Made by a program: the position numbers and the translations under genes. Below, piece after piece: positions 1-8,947 of a stretch of DNA of 64,000 nucleotides. The stretch is from Rugamonas rivuli (GTDB lineage Bacteria; Pseudomonadota; Gammaproteobacteria; Burkholderiales; Burkholderiaceae_D). The stretch spans positions 682,001 to 746,000 of the forward strand of contig NZ_WHUF01000001.1 of the NCBI RefSeq assembly GCF_009380165.1, written 5' to 3'. Every line of letters begins with the position of its first letter. The first letter of the stretch is position 1. Below the pieces are notes generated by a model. That model was not told the origin of the DNA and searched no databases. It was given only the letters and a program-made list of their open reading frames with translations.

Positions 1-3000
1 TTCACCTCGCGCGAGCTGCAGGACATCGTGCTTCTGGCCAGCCGCATGGACGCGTGTCGTGCGCAGGATGGTCCGGCCGGCGATGATGCCAGGGCCGTGC
101 CGGAGCGCCCCGCGCCGGCAAGCACACCCGCGCCCCGGCAGCATGCGCCCGACCGGGCTGAGACGCCTGCCACGGCGGCACCGGCCACGCCCGCTGCAGC
201 GGCGCTGGAAGGGGCACAGACGGCCCTGCACGCGGCCGTCACCACTGGCACCGTGCGCGGCAATACGCTGCGCGTTCCCGGCGTGGCGCCGCTAGCCGCG
301 CCCACCGGCTACCGCCGCGCCCTGCATCCATTCATGCGCCGCCTGGTCACCCCGGGCGCGGGCGCGCTGGACGAGGAAGCCACCGCCACGCAGGCGGTGG
401 AGACGGGAGTCTGGATACCGGTCCGCCGGAGCGCACGGGAGCGCTGGTTCAACGTCACCCTGCTGGTGGAAGACTCGCCGTCCGTCGACCTGTGGCACGA
501 GGCGCTGGCGCAGCTCGCACAAAACTTCCACAACCATAGCGGCATGCGCAGCGTGGCGGCGTATCGCCTGGCGGTCGGCTCGACGCCACACCTGGTAGCC
601 ATCGGATCGGGCACGCGCCACCCGCTGGCGGTATTGCGTCAGGGCGGTGCGCGTCAGTTGATCGTGTTTGCCACGGACGGCACCAGCGTCCGCTGGCGCG
701 ACGGCCGGCTGCACGGCCTGTTGACCCGTTTGGCGGCCGCCAGCCCGGTGAGCATCTTGCAACTGCTGCCCCGGCATGCCTGGCGCTACACGGCGCTGGG
801 CGCTCCCGGCATCGAACTGCAGGCCAGCTGGCCCGGCCAGCCGAATGCCGCCATGGCGGCCGACGTGCCGTGGTGGCTGGACGACGCGGGCGCGGCCAAC
901 GCACTGCGCCTGCCGGCGCTGAGCCTGGATCTGGCCGACACCGCGCACTGGGCGCGCGCCATGCATGCGCAGGGTGGCGCGCGCGTACCCGGCTGGCTGC
1001 TGCCCGCCCCGCTCCCGGCTCCCGACACCGAGACGACTGCCGCTGCCGCCAGTGCCGCCGAGGCGCCGGCGGCCGTCGATCCCGCGCGGCACATCGCCAG
1101 CTTCCAGCACATGGTGTCGGCACAGGCCTACGACCTGGCCGTGTTCCTGTCTGCCATCGATCCGCTGACGGTGCCGGTCATGCGCCTGGTGCAACGCGCC
1201 ATGCTCCCGTCCACCGGCACCGACGTGCTGGCGGAATTTTTCGTTGGTGGCCTGCTGGAACACAGTGGCCCGGCGGACGTGCCTCGTGACGAGCGCCAGT
1301 ACCGCTTCCGCCCAGGCCTTCGGCAGGAACTGGCCGGCGCCCTGCGGCTGAGCGAAGGCCAGCGGATCGAGGACCAGCTGCGCACGGTTGGCAAGCTGAT
1401 CGCCGCACAGCAGGGCGGCGGCGCCACGCTGGAGGCAAGCTTCCCCACGCCGGACGGTCACCCGATGCTCTGCGAATGGAGTCTGCCGTTCGCGCAGGTG
1501 TCACTGCCCGCGCTGGGCCGCATCGTACCAGCGGAGGCGACGATCCAGGTCACGGCGTCGATGACGGCCGAGGCCAGCGTCCAGTCCGCGACCACTGCTG
1601 TGACGGCGCCGCTGGCAAGCGGCAACCTGCGCATCCTGCACCTGTCCGACCTGCACGCGGGTGAGGAACAGCGCCAGGCTTGGCACGAGCGCAAGGAATT
1701 CGGCGCCGCATGGCACGAGAACCTGCGCACGCTGAGAATCCATGGCGGCGTTGACATGGTGTGCATCTCGGGCGACCTGACGTGGAATGGCGAGCCCGAA
1801 CACTTCGAACAGCTGTCGCTCTTCCTCGACCGCACCCTGTCGGTGCTAGGCTTGACGCGCGCCAGCCTGTACACCATCCCCGGCAACCACGACATGGCGG
1901 TGCAGCAGTTCACCCCGCTGTACAGCGCCCATAGCAAGGAACTGCTGGCGAAAACCAGCAACTACCGCCGCTGGGCCGCCAGCTACCTGGGCCGCCACTA
2001 TGACGACGCCAACGCCCCCTACGCGGACTGCACGGTCCAGGCGGACCACGGTTTCGTGCCCGTCCGGGTGCTGGAATGGGGCAGCTCATGGCGCATGTTG
2101 AATCGCGCCGGCCAAGACGCCGCCATCGAGCAGCTGCGGGAGTTGCTGGAGCAAGGCCGTCGCGACAGCCGCGCCTGCATCAGCATCGTGCTCAGCCACA
2201 TGCCGCTGTCCGTTATGCCGCAGCGGGAACGGATCGAACGGCTGCTGCGGGAGAGCGGCGTGCACCTGGTGCTGCACAGCCACGATCGCACTAACGACGA
2301 GGGCGGCTGGTCCATGGCGGACGGTTCATCCATGTTGTTCAGCCGTGTGAGCGGCACCGCCAGCCGCTCGCGCGTCGGCGGCGACCTGCAGCTGCTGGAC
2401 TTCATGGTCATGCCGTCGCAGGCGTTGCCCAGCCGCTGCTGGCAGCGCGTCTGGTCGGACGTGCAGGGGCGCTGGGAATCCCGGGCCGCCGCGTATTGGG
2501 ATGAACAGGGTCATCCCTATCCCCTCAGCGGGCCACGGCAGCCAGCGCCATTGCAGGCGCCGTTTGTCGGACGGCAGGCGGAAATGAGCGCGCTGGACTC
2601 CGCAGTGCAGGCGGGCCTGCCCTTCTGGATCAGCGGTCAGGAAGGGATGGGCAAGACGGCAATGGTGTTTGAGTATGCCATCCATCGGCAGGACCGGGCG
2701 ATCGCGTGGCTGGACGCTGCCGCCGGCGGCGATTTGCGCCGGGAATTGATGCGCGCCACGGGAAAATACTATCCGCCAGATGTGTTCTACCGGGACTTGC
2801 GTGAGGATCTGCAAGAGCGCCGCATCCTGCTGGTCATCGATAACATCAATACCCCCGAGCAGGCAGCGGCCATCGAGGCCTTCCTGCACGAACTGGAAAC
2901 CTGGCCTGTACTATTGCTGTCGCGCTTGCCAGCGCCGCCATCGGTGCGCCAGCACCTGGCTTTGGGGCCGCTGTCAGAACACGATGCAGTGGAATTACTC

Positions 3001-4212
3001 CACGCGGCGACGCCGCATCGGCGCATCATGCCCGGCCCGCTGCACGAGCTGATCGATGCCTCGGGCGGTGTGCCGAAGCGGCTGTTAGCACAGGTCGGAG
3101 CAACCGCCAGCACGGTCGCCGAAGCGGACAGCGAAACTCCGATGCCGCTGGGTGGCGATCAGCACGAGCTGATCGAGGCAGCGCTCTCCGCAACCTGGAA
3201 GGCGCTGGATGGTGGCAATCGCAAGGCGGGAATCCTGGTGCAAACCGCCGGCACAGGCTCAGCCTCGATCTTGAGGGGGTATCTGGAACGCTGTCACCAG
3301 GTGCTAAGGTCGGCGCACTACATTGTCGTCATCGACCAGGCTGGCCTCGCCGATAAGCTCCGGCAAACGTTGGTGCGTGGTCCATTGTCGCGGGTCATTG
3401 CAGCGGATTCCGTCAAGCAGCTGGAACGCGTGCTGAACGGCGATAGCGCTTCAAGCGTACTGATCGCGACAGCTCGACAACTGGAATTGCTGAAGGTGTG
3501 CGAGGCCACCTGTATTGTGGTCTATTACAATATGCGCGCACCGTCGATCCGCTTGATGGAAAAGTTCCCCACCAGCACGTCGATTGTGTTTGCGGCTTCT
3601 CCTTTGGGGGCATTGAAAGAATTCGGCCAGCAGATCAACACGGCGAAAAAACTTCGCTCCAGGCCCGACATACGCTTTGAACGCCCCGCTGAGCCGGTCG
3701 CGTTTCTGCGGCGGGGCAATCTGGACCACATACTGATGAGCACGCTGGCAAGCTTTATTTTACGTGACTTGCTGCGGCACCGTGACCCGTCGGAGGCGCT
3801 GGTGCTGGTGATCGTACCCAGCATTCCTTGCGCCAAAGGTGTCAGCGCCGAACTCGAAGGACAGCTCGCTACCCAGGGATATGTCGTCAACGCCGCCACC
3901 AAGGCGGGCCAGCGGGAATGGCAGCGCTATCGTTCCGACAAGCACGGCAGGCCCGCCATCCATGTCGTGACCAGCAACCAGGTGACGCACGAGCGGTTCA
4001 AGGCGCCAGCGGTCTGCTACGTGTGCTGCCCCTTGCCACAGTCCGCGCAGAGCAATCTACTGGCCTGTGTGAGCGAAGTGCAAGGTACCTCCGCTACCCC
4101 TGTCATCGTTGACCTGGCAGGACACGACTGGCAGCAACAAGTACGGCGGATGCTGGAGCTGGATGGCGGCATGTCTGCCCTGCCATCGGCGGTGGAGCGC
4201 TCGGCAGGGTGA
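1..4212 (+). CDS. Partial large conflict-type protein: SAV_2336-like region, metallophosphoesterase, P-loop NTPase, degenerate helicase-like tail
   Basis: The frame is open to the left edge, so the N-terminus is missing; 1403 codons are visible (numbered from base 1). Codons ~135-480 resemble the N-terminal region of SAV_2336-related proteins (motifs WIPVRR, LLVEDSPS, VMRLVQRAMLP). Codons ~541-830 form a calcineurin-like metallophosphoesterase with a full ligand set: D550, H552, D592, N629-H-D, H733, H759, H761. Codons ~865-1050 are a STAND/AAA-like NTPase with Walker A GQEGMGKT (K885) and Walker B LLVID (D947). The last ~350 codons look like a pseudo-SF2 helicase: GTGSAS replaces a P-loop, followed by VIDQAGLADKL, VFAASP and a second RecA-like half without catalytic residues. 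SAV_2336-type proteins are known from vWA/MoxR-associated conflict systems, so defence or regulated effector function is inferred. The upstream partner lies outside the window. Confidence 0.7.
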   Translation, partial: FTSRELQDIVLLASRMDACRAQDGPAGDDARAVPERPAPASTPAPRQHAPDRAETPATAAPATPAAAALEGAQTALHAAVTTGTVRGNTLRVPGVAPLAAPTGYRRALHPFMRRLVTPGAGALDEEATATQAVETGVWIPVRRSARERWFNVTLLVEDSPSVDLWHEALAQLAQNFHNHSGMRSVAAYRLAVGSTPHLVAIGSGTRHPLAVLRQGGARQLIVFATDGTSVRWRDGRLHGLLTRLAAASPVSILQLLPRHAWRYTALGAPGIELQASWPGQPNAAMAADVPWWLDDAGAANALRLPALSLDLADTAHWARAMHAQGGARVPGWLLPAPLPAPDTETTAAAASAAEAPAAVDPARHIASFQHMVSAQAYDLAVFLSAIDPLTVPVMRLVQRAMLPSTGTDVLAEFFVGGLLEHSGPADVPRDERQYRFRPGLRQELAGALRLSEGQRIEDQLRTVGKLIAAQQGGGATLEASFPTPDGHPMLCEWSLPFAQVSLPALGRIVPAEATIQVTASMTAEASVQSATTAVTAPLASGNLRILHLSDLHAGEEQRQAWHERKEFGAAWHENLRTLRIHGGVDMVCISGDLTWNGEPEHFEQLSLFLDRTLSVLGLTRASLYTIPGNHDMAVQQFTPLYSAHSKELLAKTSNYRRWAASYLGRHYDDANAPYADCTVQADHGFVPVRVLEWGSSWRMLNRAGQDAAIEQLRELLEQGRRDSRACISIVLSHMPLSVMPQRERIERLLRESGVHLVLHSHDRTNDEGGWSMADGSSMLFSRVSGTASRSRVGGDLQLLDFMVMPSQALPSRCWQRVWSDVQGRWESRAAAYWDEQGHPYPLSGPRQPAPLQAPFVGRQAEMSALDSAVQAGLPFWISGQEGMGKTAMVFEYAIHRQDRAIAWLDAAAGGDLRRELMRATGKYYPPDVFYRDLREDLQERRILLVIDNINTPEQAAAIEAFLHELETWPVLLLSRLPAPPSVRQHLALGPLSEHDAVELLHAATPHRRIMPGPLHELIDASGGVPKRLLAQVGATASTVAEADSETPMPLGGDQHELIEAALSATWKALDGGNRKAGILVQTAGTGSASILRGYLERCHQVLRSAHYIVVIDQAGLADKLRQTLVRGPLSRVIAADSVKQLERVLNGDSASSVLIATARQLELLKVCEATCIVVYYNMRAPSIRLMEKFPTSTSIVFAASPLGALKEFGQQINTAKKLRSRPDIRFERPAEPVAFLRRGNLDHILMSTLASFILRDLLRHRDPSEALVLVIVPSIPCAKGVSAELEGQLATQGYVVNAATKAGQREWQRYRSDKHGRPAIHVVTSNQVTHERFKAPAVCYVCCPLPQSAQSNLLACVSEVQGTSATPVIVDLAGHDWQQQVRRMLELDGGMSALPSAVERSAG

Positions 4213-4227
4213 TCGGCATCCACTTGT

Positions 4228-4246
4228 CGCCGGCCCCGCGCCGGCG
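4228..4246 (+). terminator. GC-rich hairpin after the conflict-type gene
   Basis: A 7-bp perfect stem (CGCCGGC/GCCGGCG, loop CCCGC) begins 16 nt after the stop codon. It lacks a U-tract, so it may be only a 3'-end stabiliser. The following ~170 bases, up to the riboswitch, show no gene. Confidence 0.35.
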
Positions 4247-4419
4247 CAACAAGGCCCGTTGCCTCGCATCGTTCAGCTAGAATGAGTTCTTCTTCGTTAA
4301 AGAGGGGCGCTGCCGGCTGATCGACGAGGCCAGCGCTAACGCCCCCGGAAGCAGCTTACTGGCTCCCGCATGATGATTACACCAAATCCCCAATTTGCAT
4401 GTAAAATGCGCGCCAATAC

Positions 4420-4620
4420 GTGAATGGTGTCCTCCTGCCTATCGGCCGGAGGGTGAAACGGGAAGCCGGTGACGCGCGAGATTTTCATTTCGCGCCAGTC
4501 CGGCGCAGCCCCCGCTGCTGTGAGCCTGACGACCCTGATCAACCGCCACTGTGCAGCGCACGGGAAGGCAGGATCGGGGAAGGATGACGGCGAGCCAGAA
4601 GACCGGCCAGTCACGATGCA
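4420..4620 (+). promoter_or_regulatory. Cobalamin (AdoCbl) riboswitch
   Basis: The leader carries the conserved cobalamin-aptamer blocks in order: GGTG near 4426, GAAACGGGAAGCCGGTG at 4455-4471, CCCCCGCTGCTGTGA at about 4509-4523, GCCACTG then GGGAAGGC at about 4545-4569, and the B12 box AGCCAGAAGACCGGCC at 4593-4608. It lies about 170 nt before the start codon of the TonB-dependent receptor. In known cases ligand binding represses the downstream gene. The remaining leader (4621-4790) should hold the expression platform, but I could not assign an unambiguous terminator or RBS-sequestering helix. Confidence 0.9.
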
Positions 4621-4790
4621 TGGCAAAGCCCGGGGTGTGGCTGCGCCAGAGATATGTTCGTCGTTTTTCCTTTTATCGCTTGAGCAATCGCACACCTGGA
4701 CTGTGCGCGTTTCCGTTCGCACTCCGCGCGCGGCGCCGCGTCGGCCCATGTGCGAGCGCTCAGCGTATCACTTACCACTGAGATGCTTCC

Positions 4791-6893
4791 ATGTTCCTAC
4801 CCAGCCCAGCCCTTTCCACTTCCCTGCGCCCTATCGTTACCGCTGTCGCACTGCTGTGCGCCAACGCCGCGCTGGCCGAGCAGACCGTATCCATGCCGAC
4901 CGTGACCGTGCAAGCGGCGGCGTCGCACGAGGGACTGGGACTGACGCGTCCGAACGCCACGGCCAGCCGCTTGAACCTGACCGCCATGGAACTGCCCGCC
5001 AGCCTCGATGCGCTCAGCGCCGACACCATGCAAGCGCGCGGCGATCTACTGGTCAAGGATGCAGTCACTCGCACCACCGGCCTGACCGACATCAGCTCGC
5101 CCGGCAACGGCGTGGCCTATTCGGCGCGCGGCTTCAGCGGCAACGGCGCCATCGCGCTGCTGGAAAACGGCCAACGTCCGCAAGTCGGCTCGGGCACCGC
5201 TACCTATCCGGCCGATCCCTGGGGCTATGAATACATCGAAGTGCTGCGCGGTCCCGGCTCGATCGTGTATGGCAGCGGCACCACCGGCGCCACCATCAAT
5301 GCCGTGCGCAAGGCGCCGCAACGGATATCGTCGTTCGAAGCGATGGCCGGCGTCGGCGACGGCAAGGCGCTGCGCGGCGGTGTTGGCGGCACCGGCGCCA
5401 TCGGCGAGCACGGCGCTTTTCGCGTCGATGCCTACGCCGATCGCAGCGATGGTTTCATCGACCGCGGCGACTCCCGCCACGGCAAGATCCTGAGCAGCTT
5501 CACGTATGCGCTGACGCCCGACCTCGACATCGACCTGTCGCTCGACCACCTGGAACAGAAACCTCAGCGCTATTTCGGCACACCGCTGGTGAACGGCCGC
5601 CTCGCGGGCGAGCTGCGCGGCCAGAACTACGACGTTGCCGACGCCGACATCGCCTTCACCGACGACAAGGCGGTGGCGCGCCTGAGCTGGCGCGTGACGC
5701 CGGCGCTGACGATCAGTAACGAACTGGCCTACATGAAGGCGCACCGCAACTGGCGCAACGCCGAGTCCTATTCCTACGATGCGCAAGCCAAGTTGGTGGA
5801 GCGCAGCGACTACATCGCCATCCAGCACGCTCAGGAGCAGACCGGCAACCGCCTGGAGGCGCGCTGGAACGCCGGCGCCAACCGCGTCGTGGCTGGCTGG
5901 GAAGCGGCAGGCATCAACTTCCAGCATAACAATAACTCGCCTTACCGCGGCTCCTCCGCGGTGGCGCCCACCGGCTTCAATCCGGGCGTGTTCGATAGCC
6001 CGGACCCGCTGCGGCCAAACTTCAGAACCCATACACGTACCAGCGCACTGTATGCCGAGGATGCCTACAGCATCAACGACAACTGGCTGTTGCTGGCTGG
6101 CGTGCGTCACGACCGCTATCAGGTGGAGCGCATCAGCCTGCTGGGCGCAGCCGGCTTCACGTCGCGCCTGAACGCGAACGCGGCGCGTCTGGGCCTGACA
6201 TGGAAGCTGGCCGCCGATACTTCGCTGTACGGCCAGGTCAGCAGCGGCAGCGATCCGGTCACCAGCCTGTTGTCGCTGAACCTGGCCAACAGCCGCTACA
6301 AGCTGACCAGCTCTCGCCAGGTCGAAACCGGCGTCAAGCAGTCGCTGGCCAATGGCAAAGCGGAGTGGACGGCGGCGCTGTACCGCATCCGCAAGGACGA
6401 CATCGTCACCCGCGATCCATCCAACCCCGCGCTGTCGATCCAGGGCGGGTCGCAATCGTCGCGTGGTGCCGAGCTCAGCGCCAGCGTCAGCCTGGCGCAG
6501 GCATGGCGCCTGGAAGCGAACGCGGCCTACACTGATGCTCAGTTCGATCAGTTGATTGAAGGCGGCAACGTCTCGCGCGCCGGCAACCGTCCGTCCGACG
6601 TGCCGAAGATCTCGGCCAATCTGTGGCTCAACCACCGCGCCGGCGCCTGGCGCGCGGCACTCGGCGCACGCTACGTCGGCGAGCGTTTCATCGACAACGC
6701 CAACTCGCAGGTATTGCCGGCCTATACCACCATGGACGCCACGCTGGGCTGGAGCGTCAGCCGCAACGTAGTGGTGCAACTGAACCTGCGCAATCTGAGC
6801 AACAGGCTGTACGCCAGCACGTCGTACAGCGATAGCCAATACCTGCTGGGTGATCGCCGTCACGGCGAACTGACGGTGCAATGGCGCTACTGA
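4791..6893 (+). CDS. TonB-dependent outer-membrane receptor under a B12 riboswitch
   Basis: 700 residues. A signal peptide ends near residue 30 (CANAALAEQ). A plug domain carries motifs of siderophore-type receptors (SARGFSGNGAI, YIEVLRGPGSIVYGSG near residues 140-165), followed by a 22-strand barrel ending in an aromatic residue (VQWRY). Sequence style is closer to FhuA/FpvA-like receptors than to BtuB, yet the upstream cobalamin riboswitch points to corrinoid or cobalt-complex import rather than iron. It overlaps the next gene, a PepSY membrane protein, by one base or more, so the two are probably translationally coupled. The ATG at 4791 gives a clean signal peptide; an ATG at 4782 is less likely. 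Receptor family is certain; ligand is inferred from the riboswitch. Confidence 0.88.
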   Translation: MFLPSPALSTSLRPIVTAVALLCANAALAEQTVSMPTVTVQAAASHEGLGLTRPNATASRLNLTAMELPASLDALSADTMQARGDLLVKDAVTRTTGLTDISSPGNGVAYSARGFSGNGAIALLENGQRPQVGSGTATYPADPWGYEYIEVLRGPGSIVYGSGTTGATINAVRKAPQRISSFEAMAGVGDGKALRGGVGGTGAIGEHGAFRVDAYADRSDGFIDRGDSRHGKILSSFTYALTPDLDIDLSLDHLEQKPQRYFGTPLVNGRLAGELRGQNYDVADADIAFTDDKAVARLSWRVTPALTISNELAYMKAHRNWRNAESYSYDAQAKLVERSDYIAIQHAQEQTGNRLEARWNAGANRVVAGWEAAGINFQHNNNSPYRGSSAVAPTGFNPGVFDSPDPLRPNFRTHTRTSALYAEDAYSINDNWLLLAGVRHDRYQVERISLLGAAGFTSRLNANAARLGLTWKLAADTSLYGQVSSGSDPVTSLLSLNLANSRYKLTSSRQVETGVKQSLANGKAEWTAALYRIRKDDIVTRDPSNPALSIQGGSQSSRGAELSASVSLAQAWRLEANAAYTDAQFDQLIEGGNVSRAGNRPSDVPKISANLWLNHRAGAWRAALGARYVGERFIDNANSQVLPAYTTMDATLGWSVSRNVVVQLNLRNLSNRLYASTSYSDSQYLLGDRRHGELTVQWRY

Positions 6894-8371
6894 TGGGAAG
6901 CGCCCTGGGTTCCTGGAAGCGGCAGTTGCACCTGCTGCATCGCTGGCTCGGCATCGGCATCGGCTTGCTGGTGTTGCTGTGGTTCGGTTCGGGCGTCGTC
7001 ATGATGTATGTCCCCTACCCTGCGTTGACCGAACAGGAACGTATGGCATGGCTGGCGCCGCTCGACGTCGCCCAGGTCCAGGTCAACGCGTGGGACGCCT
7101 GGCAGGCCGCCGGCCGGCCAGGCATGCCCAGCGCCGTCAAGCTCAATACGGTGGCGGGCCGGCCGGCCTACCACTTCATGGCCGACGGTCGCTGGCGCTC
7201 GGTCTGGGCCGACACCGGCGCAACGCTGCAGGTAACGGACGACATCGCCAGGTCGGCCGCCGCCAGCGCCGCGCCCGGCGCCAGGACACTGGCGGTCGAC
7301 ACCGTCGATCAGGACCAATGGACTTTTGGCGCCGTCCAGGCGCATCGCCCCCTGTACCGGGTCGAGGCTGACGACGCGGCGGGCAGTGTGCTCTATGTCT
7401 CCGGCCGCACCGGCGAACTGGTGCGCGACACGACGCGCAGTGAGCGGGCGTGGAACTGGGCTGGCTCGGTGATCCACTGGATCTATTTCACGCCATTGCG
7501 CACTCATGGCCAGCCGTGGCGGCAAGTAGTGATGTGGACTTCCGGCGCGGCCTTGGTGCTGGTCATGCTGGGCATGGTGTTGGGCGTCCAGCGTTTGCGC
7601 GTGCGTAGGCCGTATGCCGGCGGCCGACTTTCACCGTATCGCGGCTGGCAGGCTTGGCACCATTGGCTCGGCCTCGGCGCGGGAACGTTGACGCTGACAT
7701 GGTTATTCAGCGGCTGGCTTTCGGTCACGCCGTTCGACTGGCTCGCTTCGCCGGGCGTGACGACGCAAGACCGGCTGGCGTTCGCCGGCGGCCCGCTGAC
7801 GCGCGATGACCTGTCCGTGGCGCCCGCGCGCGTCGCCAGCGAGCACACGGATTTGCTGGAACTGGAGTGGCGGCGAGTCGATGGCAAGCTGTATTTCAGT
7901 GCACTTGATCGTCGCCAGCGCCGCCTGCTCGATGCCGACAGCGGCGCCGTGGTGCCAGCGATTCCTCATCAGGTGCTACTGCATGCCGTGCGCGCCACCC
8001 GGCCGGAAACGCCGCTGCTCGCCGCGGAAATGATCACCAGCGACGACAGCTATTACTACAGCCACCATGCGGAGCGGGTACTCCCGGTGCTGCGCGTGCA
8101 GTTCCAGTCGGCGGATCAGACCACTTTCTACGCTGATCCGGCGCAGGGGAAATTGGTCGGCCACGCGGACCGCAACAGCAAATGGAACCGTTGGCTGTTC
8201 AACGGCTTGCACCAATTGGACTTTGCTGCAGCAGTGCGTGTGCGCCCGGTGTGGGATGTCATGGTGGCGTCGCTCTGCGCACTGGGGGCGTTATTGAGCG
8301 CGACCGGGCTGGTCCTGGGCTGGCGCCGAGTGAAAAAGCGCGGCGCCGTCCGCCGCAGCAGCATCTCATAG
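6893..8371 (+). CDS. PepSY-domain inner-membrane protein, possible corrinoid/siderophore reductase
   Basis: 492 residues from the ATG that overlaps the receptor stop (TGATG); an upstream in-frame ATG at 6881 would add four residues. A first membrane segment follows RQLHLLHRWLGIGIG (residues ~10-35), with further segments near residues 205-230, 250-275 and at the C-terminus, and two PepSY-like periplasmic stretches between. The histidines near the membrane segments (HRWLG, HWIYF, HHWLG) match PepSY-TM proteins of the FoxB/PiuB type, which are linked to reduction of ferric siderophores in the periplasm. Because it follows a riboswitch-controlled receptor, a role in reducing or releasing an imported corrinoid is inferred, not shown. 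Confidence 0.8.
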   Translation: MGSALGSWKRQLHLLHRWLGIGIGLLVLLWFGSGVVMMYVPYPALTEQERMAWLAPLDVAQVQVNAWDAWQAAGRPGMPSAVKLNTVAGRPAYHFMADGRWRSVWADTGATLQVTDDIARSAAASAAPGARTLAVDTVDQDQWTFGAVQAHRPLYRVEADDAAGSVLYVSGRTGELVRDTTRSERAWNWAGSVIHWIYFTPLRTHGQPWRQVVMWTSGAALVLVMLGMVLGVQRLRVRRPYAGGRLSPYRGWQAWHHWLGLGAGTLTLTWLFSGWLSVTPFDWLASPGVTTQDRLAFAGGPLTRDDLSVAPARVASEHTDLLELEWRRVDGKLYFSALDRRQRRLLDADSGAVVPAIPHQVLLHAVRATRPETPLLAAEMITSDDSYYYSHHAERVLPVLRVQFQSADQTTFYADPAQGKLVGHADRNSKWNRWLFNGLHQLDFAAAVRVRPVWDVMVASLCALGALLSATGLVLGWRRVKKRGAVRRSSIS

Positions 8372-8393
8372 CAAATGAAGATTACGCCTGGAA

Positions 8394-8894
8394 TCAGCCT
8401 ATCCGATTCATGATGCGGTCGAAGATGGATTGCCGTTCCAGCGCGTCATCGAGCTTGTTCAGCGACGCCACGACATTGCCCGCCTCGGCGTTCAACTCAA
8501 GCGCTGCCGCATCAAACGCCATCCAGATCGGCTGCAGTTTTGCGACCAGTCTCTTGCCTGCGGCGGTGAGCATGATCTTTTTCTTGCGGGCGTCCCCGGG
8601 GTCGGTCTGCGATGTCACGATCCCGGCTTTCTCAAGCGATTGCCGTGTCTGGCTCACGGAAGCATGCGTGATTCTCAACGTCGCCGCCAGTTCCCCCACC
8701 GTGGCAGCACCGTTGATGGCCAATTGATTCAGCACCCCAAACCAGCGCTGCTCGAACGAGATTCCCAGGGCGGCGTACACCCTCGCCGAGTCGCCATCGA
8801 GGCTTTCCGACAAACGACGCAGTCTGGCGCCGATAGCCGCCCCGCCGGCAACGCGCGAATAATCTTGCTTGCTCATGGTATTTTTGGTTGACAT
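8394..8894 (-). CDS. MarR-family transcriptional regulator
   Basis: 166 residues with a central winged helix-turn-helix (GELAATLRITHASVSQTRQSLEKAG, read in two pieces around residues 68-92) followed by the wing residues DPGDARKK, as in MarR proteins. It is divergent from a Tat-exported serine hydrolase, with 53 nt between the two starts and a short inverted repeat in that gap, so it most likely represses the hydrolase and itself. The inducer is unknown. Its 3' end faces the PepSY gene with a 22-nt gap. Confidence 0.85.
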   Translation of the reverse strand: MSTKNTMSKQDYSRVAGGAAIGARLRRLSESLDGDSARVYAALGISFEQRWFGVLNQLAINGAATVGELAATLRITHASVSQTRQSLEKAGIVTSQTDPGDARKKKIMLTAAGKRLVAKLQPIWMAFDAAALELNAEAGNVVASLNKLDDALERQSIFDRIMNRIG

Positions 8895-8898
8895 TTAC

Positions 8899-8910
8899 GT
8901 AGGCACCTAC
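8899..8910. promoter_or_regulatory. Inverted repeat, likely MarR operator
   Basis: GTAGG-CA-CCTAC is a 5+5 inverted repeat in the 53-nt divergent gap between the MarR gene and the serine hydrolase. Its place and symmetry fit a dimeric MarR site; binding is inferred. Confidence 0.5.
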
Positions 8911-8947
8911 ACATACTAGCACATCAGCATAGAGAGAAAGCGACAAC

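Noticed and set aside
4469-5230. Open frame across the riboswitch and the receptor start
   Set aside because: It covers a structured cobalamin aptamer and runs out of frame into the receptor; no coding features.
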